Source of the DNA: Molossus alvarezi
Lineage: Eukaryota > Chordata > Mammalia > Chiroptera > Molossidae
Direction of reading: 5' to 3'
Assembly (NCBI GenBank): GCA_037176705.1
Contig: CM073890.1
Coordinates: 101,980,591 to 102,044,590, forward strand
DNA length: 64,000 bases
Of this stretch, positions 1 to 11,360 are shown one piece after another; the stretch's first letter is position 1; every line of letters begins with the position of its first letter. A program made the position numbers and the translations under genes. Under the pieces are notes generated by a model. The model was not told the DNA's origin and did no database searches. It saw nothing but the letters and a program-made list of their open reading frames with translations.

Positions 1-153
1 GTGAGAGAGACACACCTAGTGGTCGCCACTCACATGACTCCAACTGGGGTGGGGACAAACTGCAACCGAGGTACGTGCTCTTAACAGGAACCAAACCCAG
101 GACTCTCTGGTCCACAAGCCAATGCTCTAACCACTGAGGAAACTGGCCAGGGC
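1..153 (-). repeat. VES SINE, cut by window edge
   Basis: Read on the minus strand this starts with the tRNA-like VES head (GCCCTGGCCAG, then a box-A-like stretch and a GGTTCC-type box B) and runs into the middle part ending at the CACATCGA/CTCTCTCAC-type region. The 3' tail lies outside the window. VES is a tRNA-derived SINE of bats mobilised by L1. The copy is non-coding. Confidence 0.93.
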
Positions 154-1959
154 TCATTTACCTTTTTATTTTTATTTATTTATTGTTAAATGTATTTTTA
201 ATTCTGTGTCAATTGTTTTCTTCATACCATTATTCACTAATTGAATACATTTGGTCTAAATATTTTAGACCAAATAAGTTGAAATGATAATGAAAGTTAT
301 ATATAAAACTAAGCAGTAAACGTTTTCTTACTCTTAGAGAAAAATTATACACACACATATTTTTCTATATGTTAAAAAATTATGATATAGATTAGAAGTT
401 TTATTTTTATGAAGTGTTTTATGTGTATGTCAGTTCTGTCTGTCATATTGATGTACATTTTCTTTTCAAAAGGTAGAAGACACTAAAATTTTCCACATTA
501 CTAAATAATTAAGAATTAAGCTAGAATGATATATTCTAATGGCATTACATTTTAAAATGTCATAGTCAAACACTCGTCAATGAACTTATGTTATAGTGAG
601 GAGAGCTCCACATCCTACCTGTTGCTCATAAGAGTGGACTTCTTGCAATATCCCAAAAAAGACAGTTTTGTGAGACTCACATGGAACAATGAGATAGTGT
701 AGAAACTTTATTTCTGTGAAATCAAACCCTTGAGATTCCAAGGTGTCATTACGCTTTGTTTTCTCAAAGATGAAGTGTAGCTAGGGCTTCAGCAGGGCTA
801 GAATCAGAATCAGTGTCCAGAGATTTTGTTCGATGTTGGAGCAATGTCCAGTTTAGCATTGCATTTGTTTAATTTGTGTTCCCAGTTGCAGCCCATCAGT
901 CTATTGCATGTAGGGTGTGCATGGCCACATGTCTATGGAGGGAAGATGGGCAGGAGCAAAACCAGAGGAACCAGAGAGCCAAGGGAGCCACAAACCAAGA
1001 GAGCAGACTCCTTTGTTTAGAAGATTATATATGCCTCAATTTTTACAGGTTTGCAATGGCCCTGCTACCTCCAGCTAATGATTTCGGCTCCCAGGTTTGA
1101 CTGACAAGTGCCTTTGCTAGTCAACCCAAATTCACTGTGCATGCATCTATCTCCCCTTTGTTGGACCCCTTCCCCCAGTGATCTGGGGGGGGAATGGGAC
1201 AGAGGATCCTAGGGGAGTGTGAAACTGCAGCTTCCTGGTGAAGCTGCCCAAATGACTTGCCGATAATGTCTGGTATCCCTTTTGTGCCTTTTCTGTTATT
1301 AATAACTAGCTAACTACAACAGTATAATTTATAATTACCAAAGCCAATGTTTCTAATGCTAATTTGATAATTATCAGACTTTCTCTCTCTAGTTCTGCAG
1401 AAAGTGATGAATAATGTATTTTAAAATATTGGGTTAGATATCCCATCATAACAGTAGATCTTTCTCCATAGAAAATAATTTTTCATGAGGGACACAAAAG
1501 ATCCAATTATGACTTAGAATATAAAACCAAATCTTTGTCTAAAAACATATTTTAGAGAAAGTAAAATCTTTCTTTACATATTCAATTACCACATTTTAAT
1601 CTCTAATCACTTATAACACTTCAATGCCCTTTTTAAAAGAAATTTATCGTGGTTTGTTTATTTAGTTTTCTCATTTAAACTTTTTGCAACTGTAAGTAAG
1701 TAACTAAAAAGGTTAATCAAGGAGATGACATTTTGGTGAATTGTGTTTTCCAATTTTTAGGTCATTTAATTTTAAGTAAGTTCATTTTAAGGTCATTTTA
1801 ATTTTAAGTAAACACAAACCAATCATATTTTTAAAATTCTGTATTAATCAAATTCCTATTTGAGTACTGAATTTACAAAAAATAAGATGTCAGGTTTGTT
1901 CTCTTAAAGCTAAGGCTAGTTTCTCTCAACCAAGACCATAAAATATGAAGTAATGCTAA
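154..1959. other. Unassigned AT-rich DNA
   Basis: No gene or confident repeat is seen. The stretch at 780-1260 is less AT-rich and has two overlapping frames of 64 and 74 codons starting at 826 and 876, with no recognisable domain, so I treat them as chance. A short G run lies near 1185-1192. Confidence 0.6.
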
Positions 1960-2050
1960 GAATCATAGCAGTATTATTTACAATAGCTAAGACTTGTAAA
2001 ATAGCCCAAGTGCCCATTAGCAGATGAGTAGATAAAACAGCTGTGGTACA
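1960..2050 (+). repeat. Old L1 3' end, left half of a split copy
   Basis: The sequence around 1964-2050 (ATAGCAG..ATTTACAATAGCTAAGA..GCCCAAGTGCCCAT..GCTGTGGTAC) matches the extreme 3' part of L1 ORF2 seen at 46120-46205. It breaks off at 2050 exactly where the piece beginning at about 7048 (GTACATTTACACAATG) continues the alignment. The two halves are therefore one older L1 interrupted by the 2051-7040 insert. Confidence 0.8.
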
Positions 2051-2187
2051 GCCTTGGCTGGCCAGTGTGACTCAGTTGGTTGAGTATTGTCCTGTGCACC
2101 AAAAGGTTACTGGTTCGATTGCCAGTCAGGGCATATACCCAGGTTGTGGGTTCAATCCCCACTTGGGGTGTGTGTGGGAGGCAACCA
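2051..2187 (+). repeat. VES SINE, 3'-truncated, 5' end of a chimeric insert
   Basis: It begins at the exact VES 5' end (GCCTTGGCTGGCC), keeps the tRNA-like head with a GGTTCGATTG box B, and stops after GGAGGCAACCA. The CT-rich part and the A tail are missing. L1 ORF2 sequence follows with no spacer. Because the left target-site copy (CTGTGGTAC) touches its 5' end, it behaves as the 5' terminus of the whole 2051-7040 insert. Confidence 0.85.
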
Positions 2188-2921
2188 AAAGCAGAAGTGA
2201 AATGTCATTACTTGCAGATGACAAAATATTGAACATAAATAAGCCCTAAAGACGCAACCAAAAATCTATTAGATTTAAAAAACAAATTCAGTAAAGTAGA
2301 AGGATATGAAATTAACATCCAGAAGTCAATGGCATTTTTATATACTAATGATTAGCACTCAGAAAAGCAAATTAAAAAACAATTCCATTTAACAATGCAA
2401 CAAAAAAGTTAAGATACCTAGGCATAAACTTAACTAAGGAGGTAAAAGACCTGTTTTCAGAAAACTACAGGACAGTGACAAAAGTTATAGAGGAAGATAT
2501 AAAATAGTGAAAACATATACCATATTTATGGATTGGAAGAATCAACATTATTAAAACATACATACTACCCAAAGCAATTTATAGATTCAATGCAATCACC
2601 ATTAAAATACCAGTGGCATATTTCACATATCTAGAACAAAGACTCCAAAGTTTATATTGAACCAAAAAGACCCTGAATAGCAACAGCAATCTTAAAAAGA
2701 AGAACAAATTTAAAGGGATCACAATGCCAAATATCTGGTTATACTACAAAGCCACTGTAACCAAAACAGCCTGGTACTGGCACAAGAACAGACATATAGA
2801 TCAATGGAACAGAACAGAGAACCCAGAAATTGAACCAAGACACTATGCACAATTAATATTCAACAAAGGAGGCAAGAGCATACAATGGAGTAAAGACAGC
2901 CACTTCAATTAATGGTGTTGG
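2188..2921 (+). pseudogene. L1 ORF2 fragment (reverse transcriptase to thumb region)
   Basis: This is collinear with 44606-45330 of the near full-length L1. It starts just before the reverse-transcriptase active-site block (encoded L-A-D-D, about 2206-2221) and ends near the sequence for the QWSKDS region. Stop codons and frameshifts break it; the longest open piece is 62 codons at 2724-2912. It has no 3' UTR or poly(A), and is joined at both ends to other mobile-element sequence (VES on the left, L1 5'UTR on the right). It cannot encode a working enzyme. Confidence 0.85.
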
Positions 2922-3778
2922 GGTGCAAAAGAGTGGCGGAGTGAATGGAAGCTAAACAGACCATCTCCCAGGACCAAAGTGGAATTACAACTAAAGTAAA
3001 GACAAATCATTGGAAAAAAGCAACAGAAAAGCAGCTGGAGAGGACCCATATAACCAGGGACAGGAAAAAGGGTCACTGAATTGAGACTGGTAGGATCTGC
3101 GGAGACGCAAGAGGGTGAGCTGGGAGCCCATGGACAGCAGTAGTTTTAGCTATGAGCAGCTCCCTCAGGGTAAAAATCCCAAGCTGGCTCCACAGTGCAG
3201 AGGGCCGGGAAAGATCATTAAATTAGCTACAGCCACTGACCTTTGGCTCCGGTCGAGGGAGGGCAGACTGGACTGGAACTGTGTAGACACTCGGGAGATT
3301 GGAGAGCTGGGAGGGCATTCGTAGTTTTGTGTTGAATCACTCTTTCACAGGACAGTAGCCATTTTACTTAAAGAGCCCCTTCTCAGAGCTCCTGGGAGAA
3401 GCAACTGCCCCTCTTTCAGAAATTTAACTCTACCCAGCTGGGCCAGAGAATGAAAATTGAAGCAAATTAACAGCTAGCACCTTCCCAACCCTCTGGAAGT
3501 CCTCTTACCCTGAACACCTGGGGATGATTTTTATTCAGCTGAGGGCTACAACCCAGGGGTTATCAAGTAACTGAGACTAATAGCCTTTAAGCAAAAATCT
3601 ATAGGATAATTGAATCTTTCCTGGGCTTGTAAATCTACCCATGGAAGTAACTTGATGGTGGTGTTTAACATGGGCCCTCCCAAATTCATCCAAACCCAGT
3701 AGAGGGAGCCACAAACAGTGGAACACCAATACCTACAGGGAAAATTTGGCAGGCTCAAAACCCACTGAGATAGCCAAA

Positions 3779-4121
3779 ATGGTGAAACAAACAAATTCCA
3801 AATGAAAGAATAAGAGAACTCTACTGAAGATGAGATATATGAAATGCAGTTGAACAAGTTATCAGATGTAGAGTTCAGACTGATGATAATGAGGAAGCTC
3901 AACAGCATGAGTAAAGAGCTCAGCACCATGAATAAAAATATAAAAATATTAAAAACCAACCAAGTGGACACGAAGAATGACATAGCAGAAATAAAGAACC
4001 CATTGGAAGAAATATCCAGCAGAGTAGATAGAGTAAGCTGAGGACTGGATCAGTGAATTAGAAGACAGGGTAGAAAAAATTACCCAATCAGAAAACAAAA
4101 AGAAAAAACAATTTAGAAGAA
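3779..4121 (+). pseudogene. L1 ORF1 remnant (N-terminal part)
   Basis: ORF1 encodes the L1 RNA-binding chaperone (coiled-coil trimer plus RRM and C-terminal domain). Here only the start and part of the coiled-coil region remain, with an early in-frame stop (AATAAGAGA region) and later stops. The longest open piece, 65 codons from 3844, keeps a Glu/Lys/Asn-rich coiled-coil composition (e.g. MRKLNSMSKELSTMNKNIK). The RRM and C-terminal domain are lost in the deletion at about 4121. Confidence 0.85.
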
Positions 4122-6778
4122 AAGAAGGCTACTACATAATATTGAAAGAATCTATTCAACAGGAAGATATAACCTTGGTAAACATATATGCATCCAATAT
4201 AGGAGCACCAAAATATATTTAAAATCTTCTGGAGGACTTCAAAGGAGAAATAGACAGCAGTACAATCATAGCAGGGGACTTTAACACCCCATTGACATCA
4301 CTGGATAGATCCTCTATACAAAAAATTAACAAGAAAACAGAGACCCTACATGATGTATTAGATCAAATGGATTTCATAGATATCTACAGAGAATTACACA
4401 CCAAAACTGCAGAAATCACATTTTTCTCAAGTGGACATGGGACATTCTCAAAGATAGACCACATGTTAGAATACAAACTAAGTCTCTATAAGTTCAGAAA
4501 GATTGACTTGTTTTATGAAGCCAGCATAATTCTAATTCCAAAACCAGATAAAGACACTACAAAGAAAGAAAACTATAGGCCAATATCCTTGATGAACATT
4601 AGATGCCAAAAATCCTGAACAAAATACTAGCAAATCAGATCCAGCAATACATTAAAAAAATTATTCACCATGACCAAGTGGGATTCATCCCAGTGATACA
4701 AGGCTGGTACAATATTCAAAAATCAATAAATGTGATACACCACATAAACAAAATGAAAGATAAAAACAATATGATCATATCAATAGATGATGAGAAAGCA
4801 TTCAACAAAATTCAGCATCTATTTCTGATAAAAACACTCTTCAATGTGGGAATAGAGAGATCATATCTTGACATAATAAAGGCCATATATGAAACATCAT
4901 CCTCAATGGGCAAAGATTAAAAGCATTTCTCTTAAGAACAGGAACAAGACAGGGATGCCCACTTTCACCACTCTTATTTAACATAGTACTTGAAGTCTTA
5001 ACCAGAGCAATTAGACATGAAAAAAAAATAAAAGGGATTCAAATTGGAAAGGAAGAAATGAAACTCTCATTATTCACAGATGACATGATATTATACATAG
5101 AAAACCCTAAAGACTCCATCACAAATCTACTAGATTTAATAAATGAATTTGGCAAGGTAGCAGGATACAAAATTAACATCAAAAAATTGACGGTATTTTT
5201 ATAGACCATTAACAAACTCACAGAAAAAGAAACTAAAAAAAAAAAAAAAAATCACATTCACGATTGCAGCAATTAAAAATTTTTAAAAATGAAGATACCT
5301 AGGAATAAACTTAAGCAAAGAAGTAAAGAACCTATTTGCAGAAAATAGAGGAAGGCATAAAAAAGTGGAAGCACATATCTTGTTTGTGGATTGGAAAAAT
5401 TAACATCATTAAAATGTCCATACTACCCAAAGCAATCTATAGATTCAATGCAATCCCCATCAAAATACCAATGACATATTTCAAAAAACTAGAACAAACA
5501 CTTCAAAAGTTCATATGGAAAAAAAGACCCTGAATAGCCACAGCAATCTTGAGAAAGAAGGACAAAGTAAGAAGGATCACAGTAGTGGATATCAGGTTAT
5601 ACTTATACTACATAGCCATGGTAATCAAAACAGCCTAGCACTAGCACAGTGAAACAGAACAGAGATCATGGAAATTGACCCAAGACATTATGCTCAATTA
5701 ATATTTGACAAAGGTGGCAAAAGCAAACAATGGAGTAAAGACAGCCTCTTTAATAAATGGTGCTGGGAAAATTGGACGGCTACTTGCAAAAAAATAAAAC
5801 TAGATCATCAACTTACACCATACACAAGAATAATCTCAAAATGGATAAAATACTTAAATGTGACTCATGAATCCATACAATCCTAGAAGAAAACGTAGGC
5901 AACAAAATTTCGAACATCATACTCAGCAGAATTTTTACTGATACAAGGCCTAAGGCAAGAGAAACAAAGGAAAAAATACATAAGACTACATCAAACTAAA
6001 CAGCTTCAGCACATCAAAAGAAATCAGCATCAAAGTAAAAAGGGCAACCACTATGTGTGAGAACATATTTGCCAATGACATATCAGATAAGGGGTTTATT
6101 TCTGGAACATGTAAATTACTTATACAACTCAACAAAAGGAAGACAAAGAACCCAATTAAAAAATGGGCAGAGAAACTAATTAGACACTTCTCCAAAGAGG
6201 ACATACAAATGGCCAAGAGACATATGAAAAAATGCTCAAAGACACTAATCATCAGAGACATGAAAATTAAAATGACTCTGGGATATCACCTCACACCTGC
6301 CAGAATGGCTGCCATCAGCAAATCTGGAAATAACAAGTGCTGGTGAGGATGTGGAGCAAGGGGACTCTAGTACATTCTTGGTGGGAATGCAGACTGGTGC
6401 AACCACTATGTAAAACAATATTATGTTTCCTCAAAAATTTAATAATGGAACTGCCATTTGACCCAGTAATCCCACTTCTAGGAATAAACCTTAAGAAGAC
6501 TGCAATATCAATCAGAAAAAATATATGCAACCCTATGTTCATAGCAGTGCTATTTACAATAGCTAAGATCTGGAAACAGCCCAAGTACCCACCAGTAAAT
6601 GAATGGATTAAAAAAGTTGTGGTACGTTTATACAATAGAATACTATGCAGCTGTAAGAAAGAAAGTTCTCTTACCCTTTGAGATGACATGGAGAGACCTG
6701 GACAGTATTATGCTCAGTGAATTAAACCAGTCAGAGAAAGACAAGTATAACATGATCTTATTTATTTGTGGAATATAA
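4122..6778 (+). pseudogene. L1 ORF2 remnant (endonuclease / reverse transcriptase)
   Basis: ORF2 encodes the endonuclease and reverse transcriptase that drive target-primed retrotransposition. Present are part of the endonuclease (block matching AGDFNT near 4269-4290; HGTFSKIDHM near 4434-4466), then after a deletion the reverse transcriptase (YRPISLMN at about 4573-4600; active-site F-T-D-D at 5073-5084). A Cys-rich C-terminal segment follows near 6337-6400, and the frame ends in CGI-stop at 6776-6778. The endonuclease start and most of the endonuclease-RT linker are gone and many stops and frameshifts occur. An A17 run near 5236-5252 interrupts the frame. Confidence 0.88.
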
Positions 6779-7040
6779 TGAACAAAATAAGCTGATAAAC
6801 AAAATAGATCCAGAATATTGAAGTAGGGAACAGAATGACAAATCTCAGAGCGAAGGAGTGTGGGGGTTGGAAAGAGATAAACCAAAGAACTTATATGAAT
6901 ACATGCATAACCAGTGGGCACAGGCAACAGTGCTGTGAAGGCAGGGGCGGGGCGTGTGAGGGAGCACGGAGGAGGGTGTCAATGGGGAAAAAGGGAGGGA
7001 CATCTGTAATACTTTCAACAGTAAAGATACATTTTTTAAA

Positions 7041-7462
7041 AATCTGGGTACATTTACACAATGATATTCTATGTGGCTCTCAAAAAGAAGACTCTCTTAC
7101 CCTTTGAGACAGCATGGAAGAACCTGGAGAGCATTATGCTAAGCGAAATAAGCTAGTCAGAGAAAGACAAAAATCATGTGTTCTCACTTATATGTGGAAC
7201 CTAATGAACAAAATAAAAGGATGAATGAAATAGAGCCAGAGGCATGGAAACATGGAACAGATGAATGTATCTCAGAGCGTAGAGGTGGGAGAGCAGGAAG
7301 AGCTTAACCAAAGAATTTCTATGCATTGCTCATGGACTCAGACAATAAGATGGTGAAAGGCGGGAAGGTGCAGGGTGGAGGGGAGCAATGGGAGAAAAAT
7401 GGGACATCTGTAATACTCTGAGTGATAAAGATAATTTTTTAAAAAAAGAATGAAAAGAAAAT
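7041..7462 (+). repeat. Old L1 3' end, right half of a split copy
   Basis: Resumes the L1 alignment at GTACATTTACACAATG and runs through the ORF2 C-terminal codons (TATGTGGAACCTAATG near 7191-7206), the G-rich 3'UTR (7350-7400) and an A-rich end. It duplicates the 3' end type found at 6660-7040 but is more diverged, as expected of the older host copy. Confidence 0.85.
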
Positions 7463-7926
7463 GAATATAAAAAGGGACAAGGAAGACATGTCTATGAGGA
7501 CATTTAATTAGTGTTCCCACCCTAACAAGTAGTCTATGGCTTTACTTCTATGCTGATTTTTCCTGCAAATGTACAATTACTACAAATACTACATGAATAT
7601 TAAAAAAATCTAATCTGGTTAGTATCAGCAGAAGACAATGTGTCAAAAGCCAAAACAAAAGGAGAACCGTGTCTTTCTCAGATTTAAACAAAGCAAATCG
7701 CGGGCAACAATAATGACGTCTTCCTGTCTACTCCTCTAACCCTAACAGCAAATCGGAGGATGTCTCCAAAGCCATACTTTCTCACAGACAGACAGACAAT
7801 GTCCTTACCCCTTATTCTCTGACTTCATCCTTGATGGTGCTAAGGTCTGTACGTGAGCTCGCATCCTATAAAACTGATATTAAAAAGGTACAGTTTTTAA
7901 ATGTAATCCTTTTAAATAAAAGATAC
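7463..7926. other. Unassigned DNA
   Basis: No gene or confident repeat. A CAGACAGACAGACA motif lies near 7784-7798. Confidence 0.55.
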
Positions 7927-8287
7927 CGTCTTAGTCTCTTCAGGCTGCATAACAAAATACTGCAGACTCTGTGACTTTAACAACAGAAATTAATTTTCTC
8001 CCAGTGCTAGAGGCTGGAAAATCTAGTATCAAGTTTCCCTCTGGGTTTAGTTTGTGGTACTGACCTGGCGTCTCCTCACAGGGTGGGTGGGTGGGGTCTT
8101 TGTTATCTTTTCTGTAAGAGTAAAAACCATCACCTCTTATTTAAAACAACACAGATTCCATCAGATCAGGACCACACACTTATGACCTCCTTTCATTTTA
8201 ATTACTTCCCTATCTTCAAATACAGTCACACTGGGGTATTAAGACCTCAACATATGAATTGTGGGGGAACACAATTCAGTCCATATA
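7927..8287 (-). repeat. MaLR-type LTR (MLT1/MST-like)
   Basis: On the minus strand it begins TATATGGACTGAATTGTGTT and ends with the poly(A)-side pattern AATTAATTTCTGTTGTTAAAG and TTTTGTTATGCAGCC..GACTAAGAC, the start and end hallmarks of mammalian ERVL-MaLR LTRs. The middle is partly lost. It is an old solo LTR relic with no internal genes beside it. Confidence 0.75.
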
Positions 8288-8496
8288 TTTCAAATTTAAA
8301 ATCACTCAGAGATAGAATCTTGACATAAAATTCTTCAGCATCTCCCTTTGATCCTATTTTCCAAAATGTTTCAATTATAATATTATTTCAACAAATATTT
8401 AAGTAAACACCACGTCCTTAATACCATTGAAGGTACAGAGAAAAAATAAAACTGACTCTCCTATTAGCTTGAGACTGATACTGTGGTATTATTTAT

Positions 8497-8650
8497 GGAT
8501 AAGAACGTGCATTTTAGTGTCCAGCAATCCTGTGTTTGCAGACATATTCTAGGTGCACGAATGTGGGCAAGTTACTTAACTTAGGTCAGTCTGTTTCCTC
8601 ACTGTCCAATTGAGAGTGATAATAGTATCTATGCACAGACTCACCAGGAG
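8497..8650 (-). repeat. MIR-like relic
   Basis: GTGGGCAAGTTACTTAACTT followed by GTTTCCTCACTGTCCAATTG and GATAATAGTATCTATG is the reverse-orientation core of the ancient tRNA-derived MIR SINE. Ends are not definable. Confidence 0.7.
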
Positions 8651-8813
8651 GTCCAGTATGACCAAGCACTGAATGAACCACCTGGGTTTCTAGCAGAGAA
8701 CCCACTGAATTGGTGGTAACCACTGCCATTTTCAAGACCACCTGTGAGGCTGGCATGCATGACGCTATGTCACGTTCGCCTAAGTGCTGCCCACTCTTTC
8801 TCCACATCACTAT

Positions 8814-8818
<5 letters not shown>

Positions 8819-8850
<32 letters not shown>
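8819..8850. repeat. (TA)16 microsatellite
   Basis: Sixteen uninterrupted TA units directly abut the 5' end of a TA-targeting MITE, so the target dinucleotide probably expanded, or the MITE landed in an existing TA tract. Confidence 0.95.
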
Positions 8851-8853
<3 letters not shown>

Positions 8854-8960
8854 GAGTGGGCAAAAGTGGGTTTATGGTTGTGCGTATGGAAAAATACACA
8901 TTAATTAATAATGCAAGAATAAACTCTGTGTTTCACGTACTCACAACTATAAACTTACTA
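8851..8960 (+). mobile_element. Mariner-like MITE, 3' end decayed
   Basis: Starts CAGGAGTGGGCAAAAGTGGG and ends in ACAACTATAAACTTACTA, the same terminal inverted repeat and interior as the 31779-31906 element. The last ~15 bases of the right inverted repeat are not recognisable. It is non-autonomous and has no transposase frame. Confidence 0.85.
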
Positions 8961-11024
8961 TATTTCTATACAGGACAATACTGTATTTTTTTTTAAGGAG
9001 CTGTTAGACCAGTGTTAAGAATGACAGTATCAAAATATTTATGATAGGTGACTCAAAAATATATTTCATCATTTCCTGTTCAATAGAATTTTGCTTAAAT
9101 CATTCAAAGGAAATTAGAATCAAGTTTTATTTTTGTCTTGATAGCATCCCACGCTGGTGTTTTTGAAAAAGCGTTAGGAAATCATCCCTGCTTTGTAGTC
9201 TGTCCTATCACTGTTTGCTCTCATTTCCTCTGAACGATTATGCTTGGTGGAGACAGCCTGAACCCCACACTTGGAAAAACATAACTCTTAGTCACCTCTC
9301 CGTATGGCCACCTCTTATTTACCTTTCCTTCATCAAACTTATTGATTAAGTATTTCACAGATTACATTCTCCTCCCCTGAGCCTGCCCCACATTTTCCAC
9401 AAAGCCTCTTGATCACAGTGTAAATAATCAGCCCAAATCCTCACACTGGAGTTTGAGAAGCTCTGCTTCATCTCCCGGTACACGGTTCCTACTTAGAATT
9501 CACCACTGTGCTTCCTGTCCCTGGAGCTGTGTCGCCCACTGCGGTAGTTTGTTATCCACCACGACCCTTCGCTATGTATCTTCAACACTCACACATCTTG
9601 CGTTTTTACATTTAAAAAATTATTTCCTTTTGCAATTATATTACCCTCATCTTATCTTTAATGACTTTTGCTCTCAGTGTTTTTATACTCCTGGAATTCA
9701 CTTTAAAGTGTCAGCCTATATTCTTAGTTTTAAGCTACTTCCTTTTTCTCTCTTGCTTTGAATGTTATCTGAAGAGTCAGTGAGTACTTCGATGAATATC
9801 GTCTCCATTTCAGAGTTCCTTCTATTAAATGACACAGCTCAACACTGACCACGCACTTTTAGTAAGAGTTCAAAGAATGCAATGACCATTCTGGTTACCT
9901 TCAACTGACGACAGCCTGAAATCTGAACTCATAGTTTTACCTAAAGTCTTAAAAATTTTCAGGGGCTCCACATTATCTAACAAATTATGTCCAATTTACT
10001 TTTTCTAATATTTGTCGTTGTCCATTATTTGATCCCAACATATTTTTCAGGTTTCATTTTCACTACTTTTGTAACCTGTAAAGAATGGGCGATGGCATGC
10101 TTATATGGAAAGGGGAGAAAACTGGAATGGACAGAAAAGGGATTCTTTTATTCAATCATACATCCATTCACCTACTCAATATAAATCTACTATGGGTCGG
10201 ACATTTTACAAGTGCTGGAGACACAGTAGTGTACTGAGATTACAAGGCTTGTTTTGGACATAAATAATTACAAATGAAATTGAGTTATAAAGTGGAGAGG
10301 GTGACCAGAAAAATCTAACTTAGGATATTAAATATGAATAGAAGTTAATTGGAGAGGAGAAGAGTATAAGCAAGTACAGAGAGAGGGAATGTAGTGAACA
10401 AAGGATTGATGGAAAAAATAATAATAACCTTTTATAGAACTGGTGGAAATTGTGAATGTATGATATGGGAAGGTCATGAGCTGGATGGTCTAGGAGAGGT
10501 CAGCTAATGCAATGCTTTACAACTGAAATAAGAATTGATGGGGAAGTAAGCATCTACATATATTTTTGTGCCATATACCGAGATTGGTAGTACAAAAAGA
10601 AAATCTTGTTTGGTGGGGGATGATGTTTAGTTTGATCAAGATCAAATAAAGATTCAACATTATTTCCCATGGAAGTGCCAAGTCTTACATTTACTGTGAA
10701 ATTCTAGTACTTGCTCTGGATTAGAGGTAGACTTTTGTAATTTACTACATGATGATGGCAATAAAAGCCATGCTCTTGGGGAGCTGTCATAGTGAATGTG
10801 TTTGAATATTTTCTGTCGTGTTAAAGTCTAGAGGTTGGCAGTCAAGATTAGAAAATTCTTTCAGTGCTCCAGGACTCATAATGTGTCTTTATTTTATTAC
10901 CCCTTGGACATGGCCACTGTGCCGGACACTGTGATGCACCATCAGATGCCTCTCGAATATTGAAGGATTTGTTTCCCACTTGTCAGTGAACTGTCAGGAC
11001 ACAGTCATCAGCCTCTTATGTGGA
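8961..11024. other. Unassigned DNA with one ancient-repeat patch
   Basis: No gene seen. The patch at about 10160-10255 (CTACTATGGGTCGGACATTT..AAGTGCTGGAGACACAGTAG) resembles the 'tactatgtgccaggcac / gtgctggggatacag' pattern of old mammalian interspersed repeats. I do not commit to a family. The 102-codon frame at 9453-9761 has no recognisable domain and is treated as chance. Confidence 0.5.
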
Positions 11025-11360
11025 GGGTTGCATCAGCTGTGAAGAACTGCCTCCCCCAAGGTCTCACACCCTCCTGGGGTTACCTGCAGCCAGTGACTAA
11101 TCAATACAGGAGTGTAAAGCCTTGACCCCTTCAACCCACCATGGGACTATACTGAAGGGCCAGTCTAACTCCATAAATCTCAAGAGATTGTTGGAGGCTA
11201 TAATGAGAACTCCATCTTAGTTCAACCTCTGTCCAAACCTGTTTCCTCCCCCACATTCTATTGTGAGTGACTCAAAAGGCACTATTAATGAGTTCTCTTG
11301 CATGCCAAACTCTATTTCAGTATCTGTGTTGGGAAACACAACTTGTGATAGCCTCCAATC
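11025..11360 (+). repeat. Candidate old LTR-like repeat
   Basis: GGTCTCACACCCTCCTGGGG, GGCCAGTCTAACTCCATAAA, GAACTCCATCTTAG and a terminal TCAGTATCTGTGTTGGGAAA-type segment resemble an old ERVL-class LTR read forward. Boundaries and family are uncertain, and there is no internal retroviral sequence. Confidence 0.35.

Larger units (their letters stand above)
2922..7040 (+). mobile_element. L1 retrotransposon, 5'-truncated UTR, two internal deletions
   Basis: Same family as the L1 at 39772-46600. In order: part of the 5'UTR (2922-3778, matching 40690-41489), the ORF1 start (3779), a jump near 4121 from ORF1 to the ORF2 endonuclease, a second jump near 4500 from endonuclease to reverse transcriptase, the rest of ORF2 to 6778, and the 3'UTR to about 7040 with only a weak A-rich end. 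Each jump removes roughly 0.85 kb compared with the other copy. Stops and frameshifts are frequent throughout. The 3' end is followed by CTGGGTAC, resembling the CTGTGGTAC at 2042-2050. Confidence 0.92.

Noticed and set aside
3546..3983. 145-codon hydrophobic minus-strand frame, with a similar 129-codon one at 41396-41785, as a conserved membrane protein
   Set aside because: The two look alike only because both are antisense to the same L1 5'UTR/ORF1 region. Antisense of Lys/Asn-rich codons gives Phe/Leu/Ser-rich, membrane-like text.
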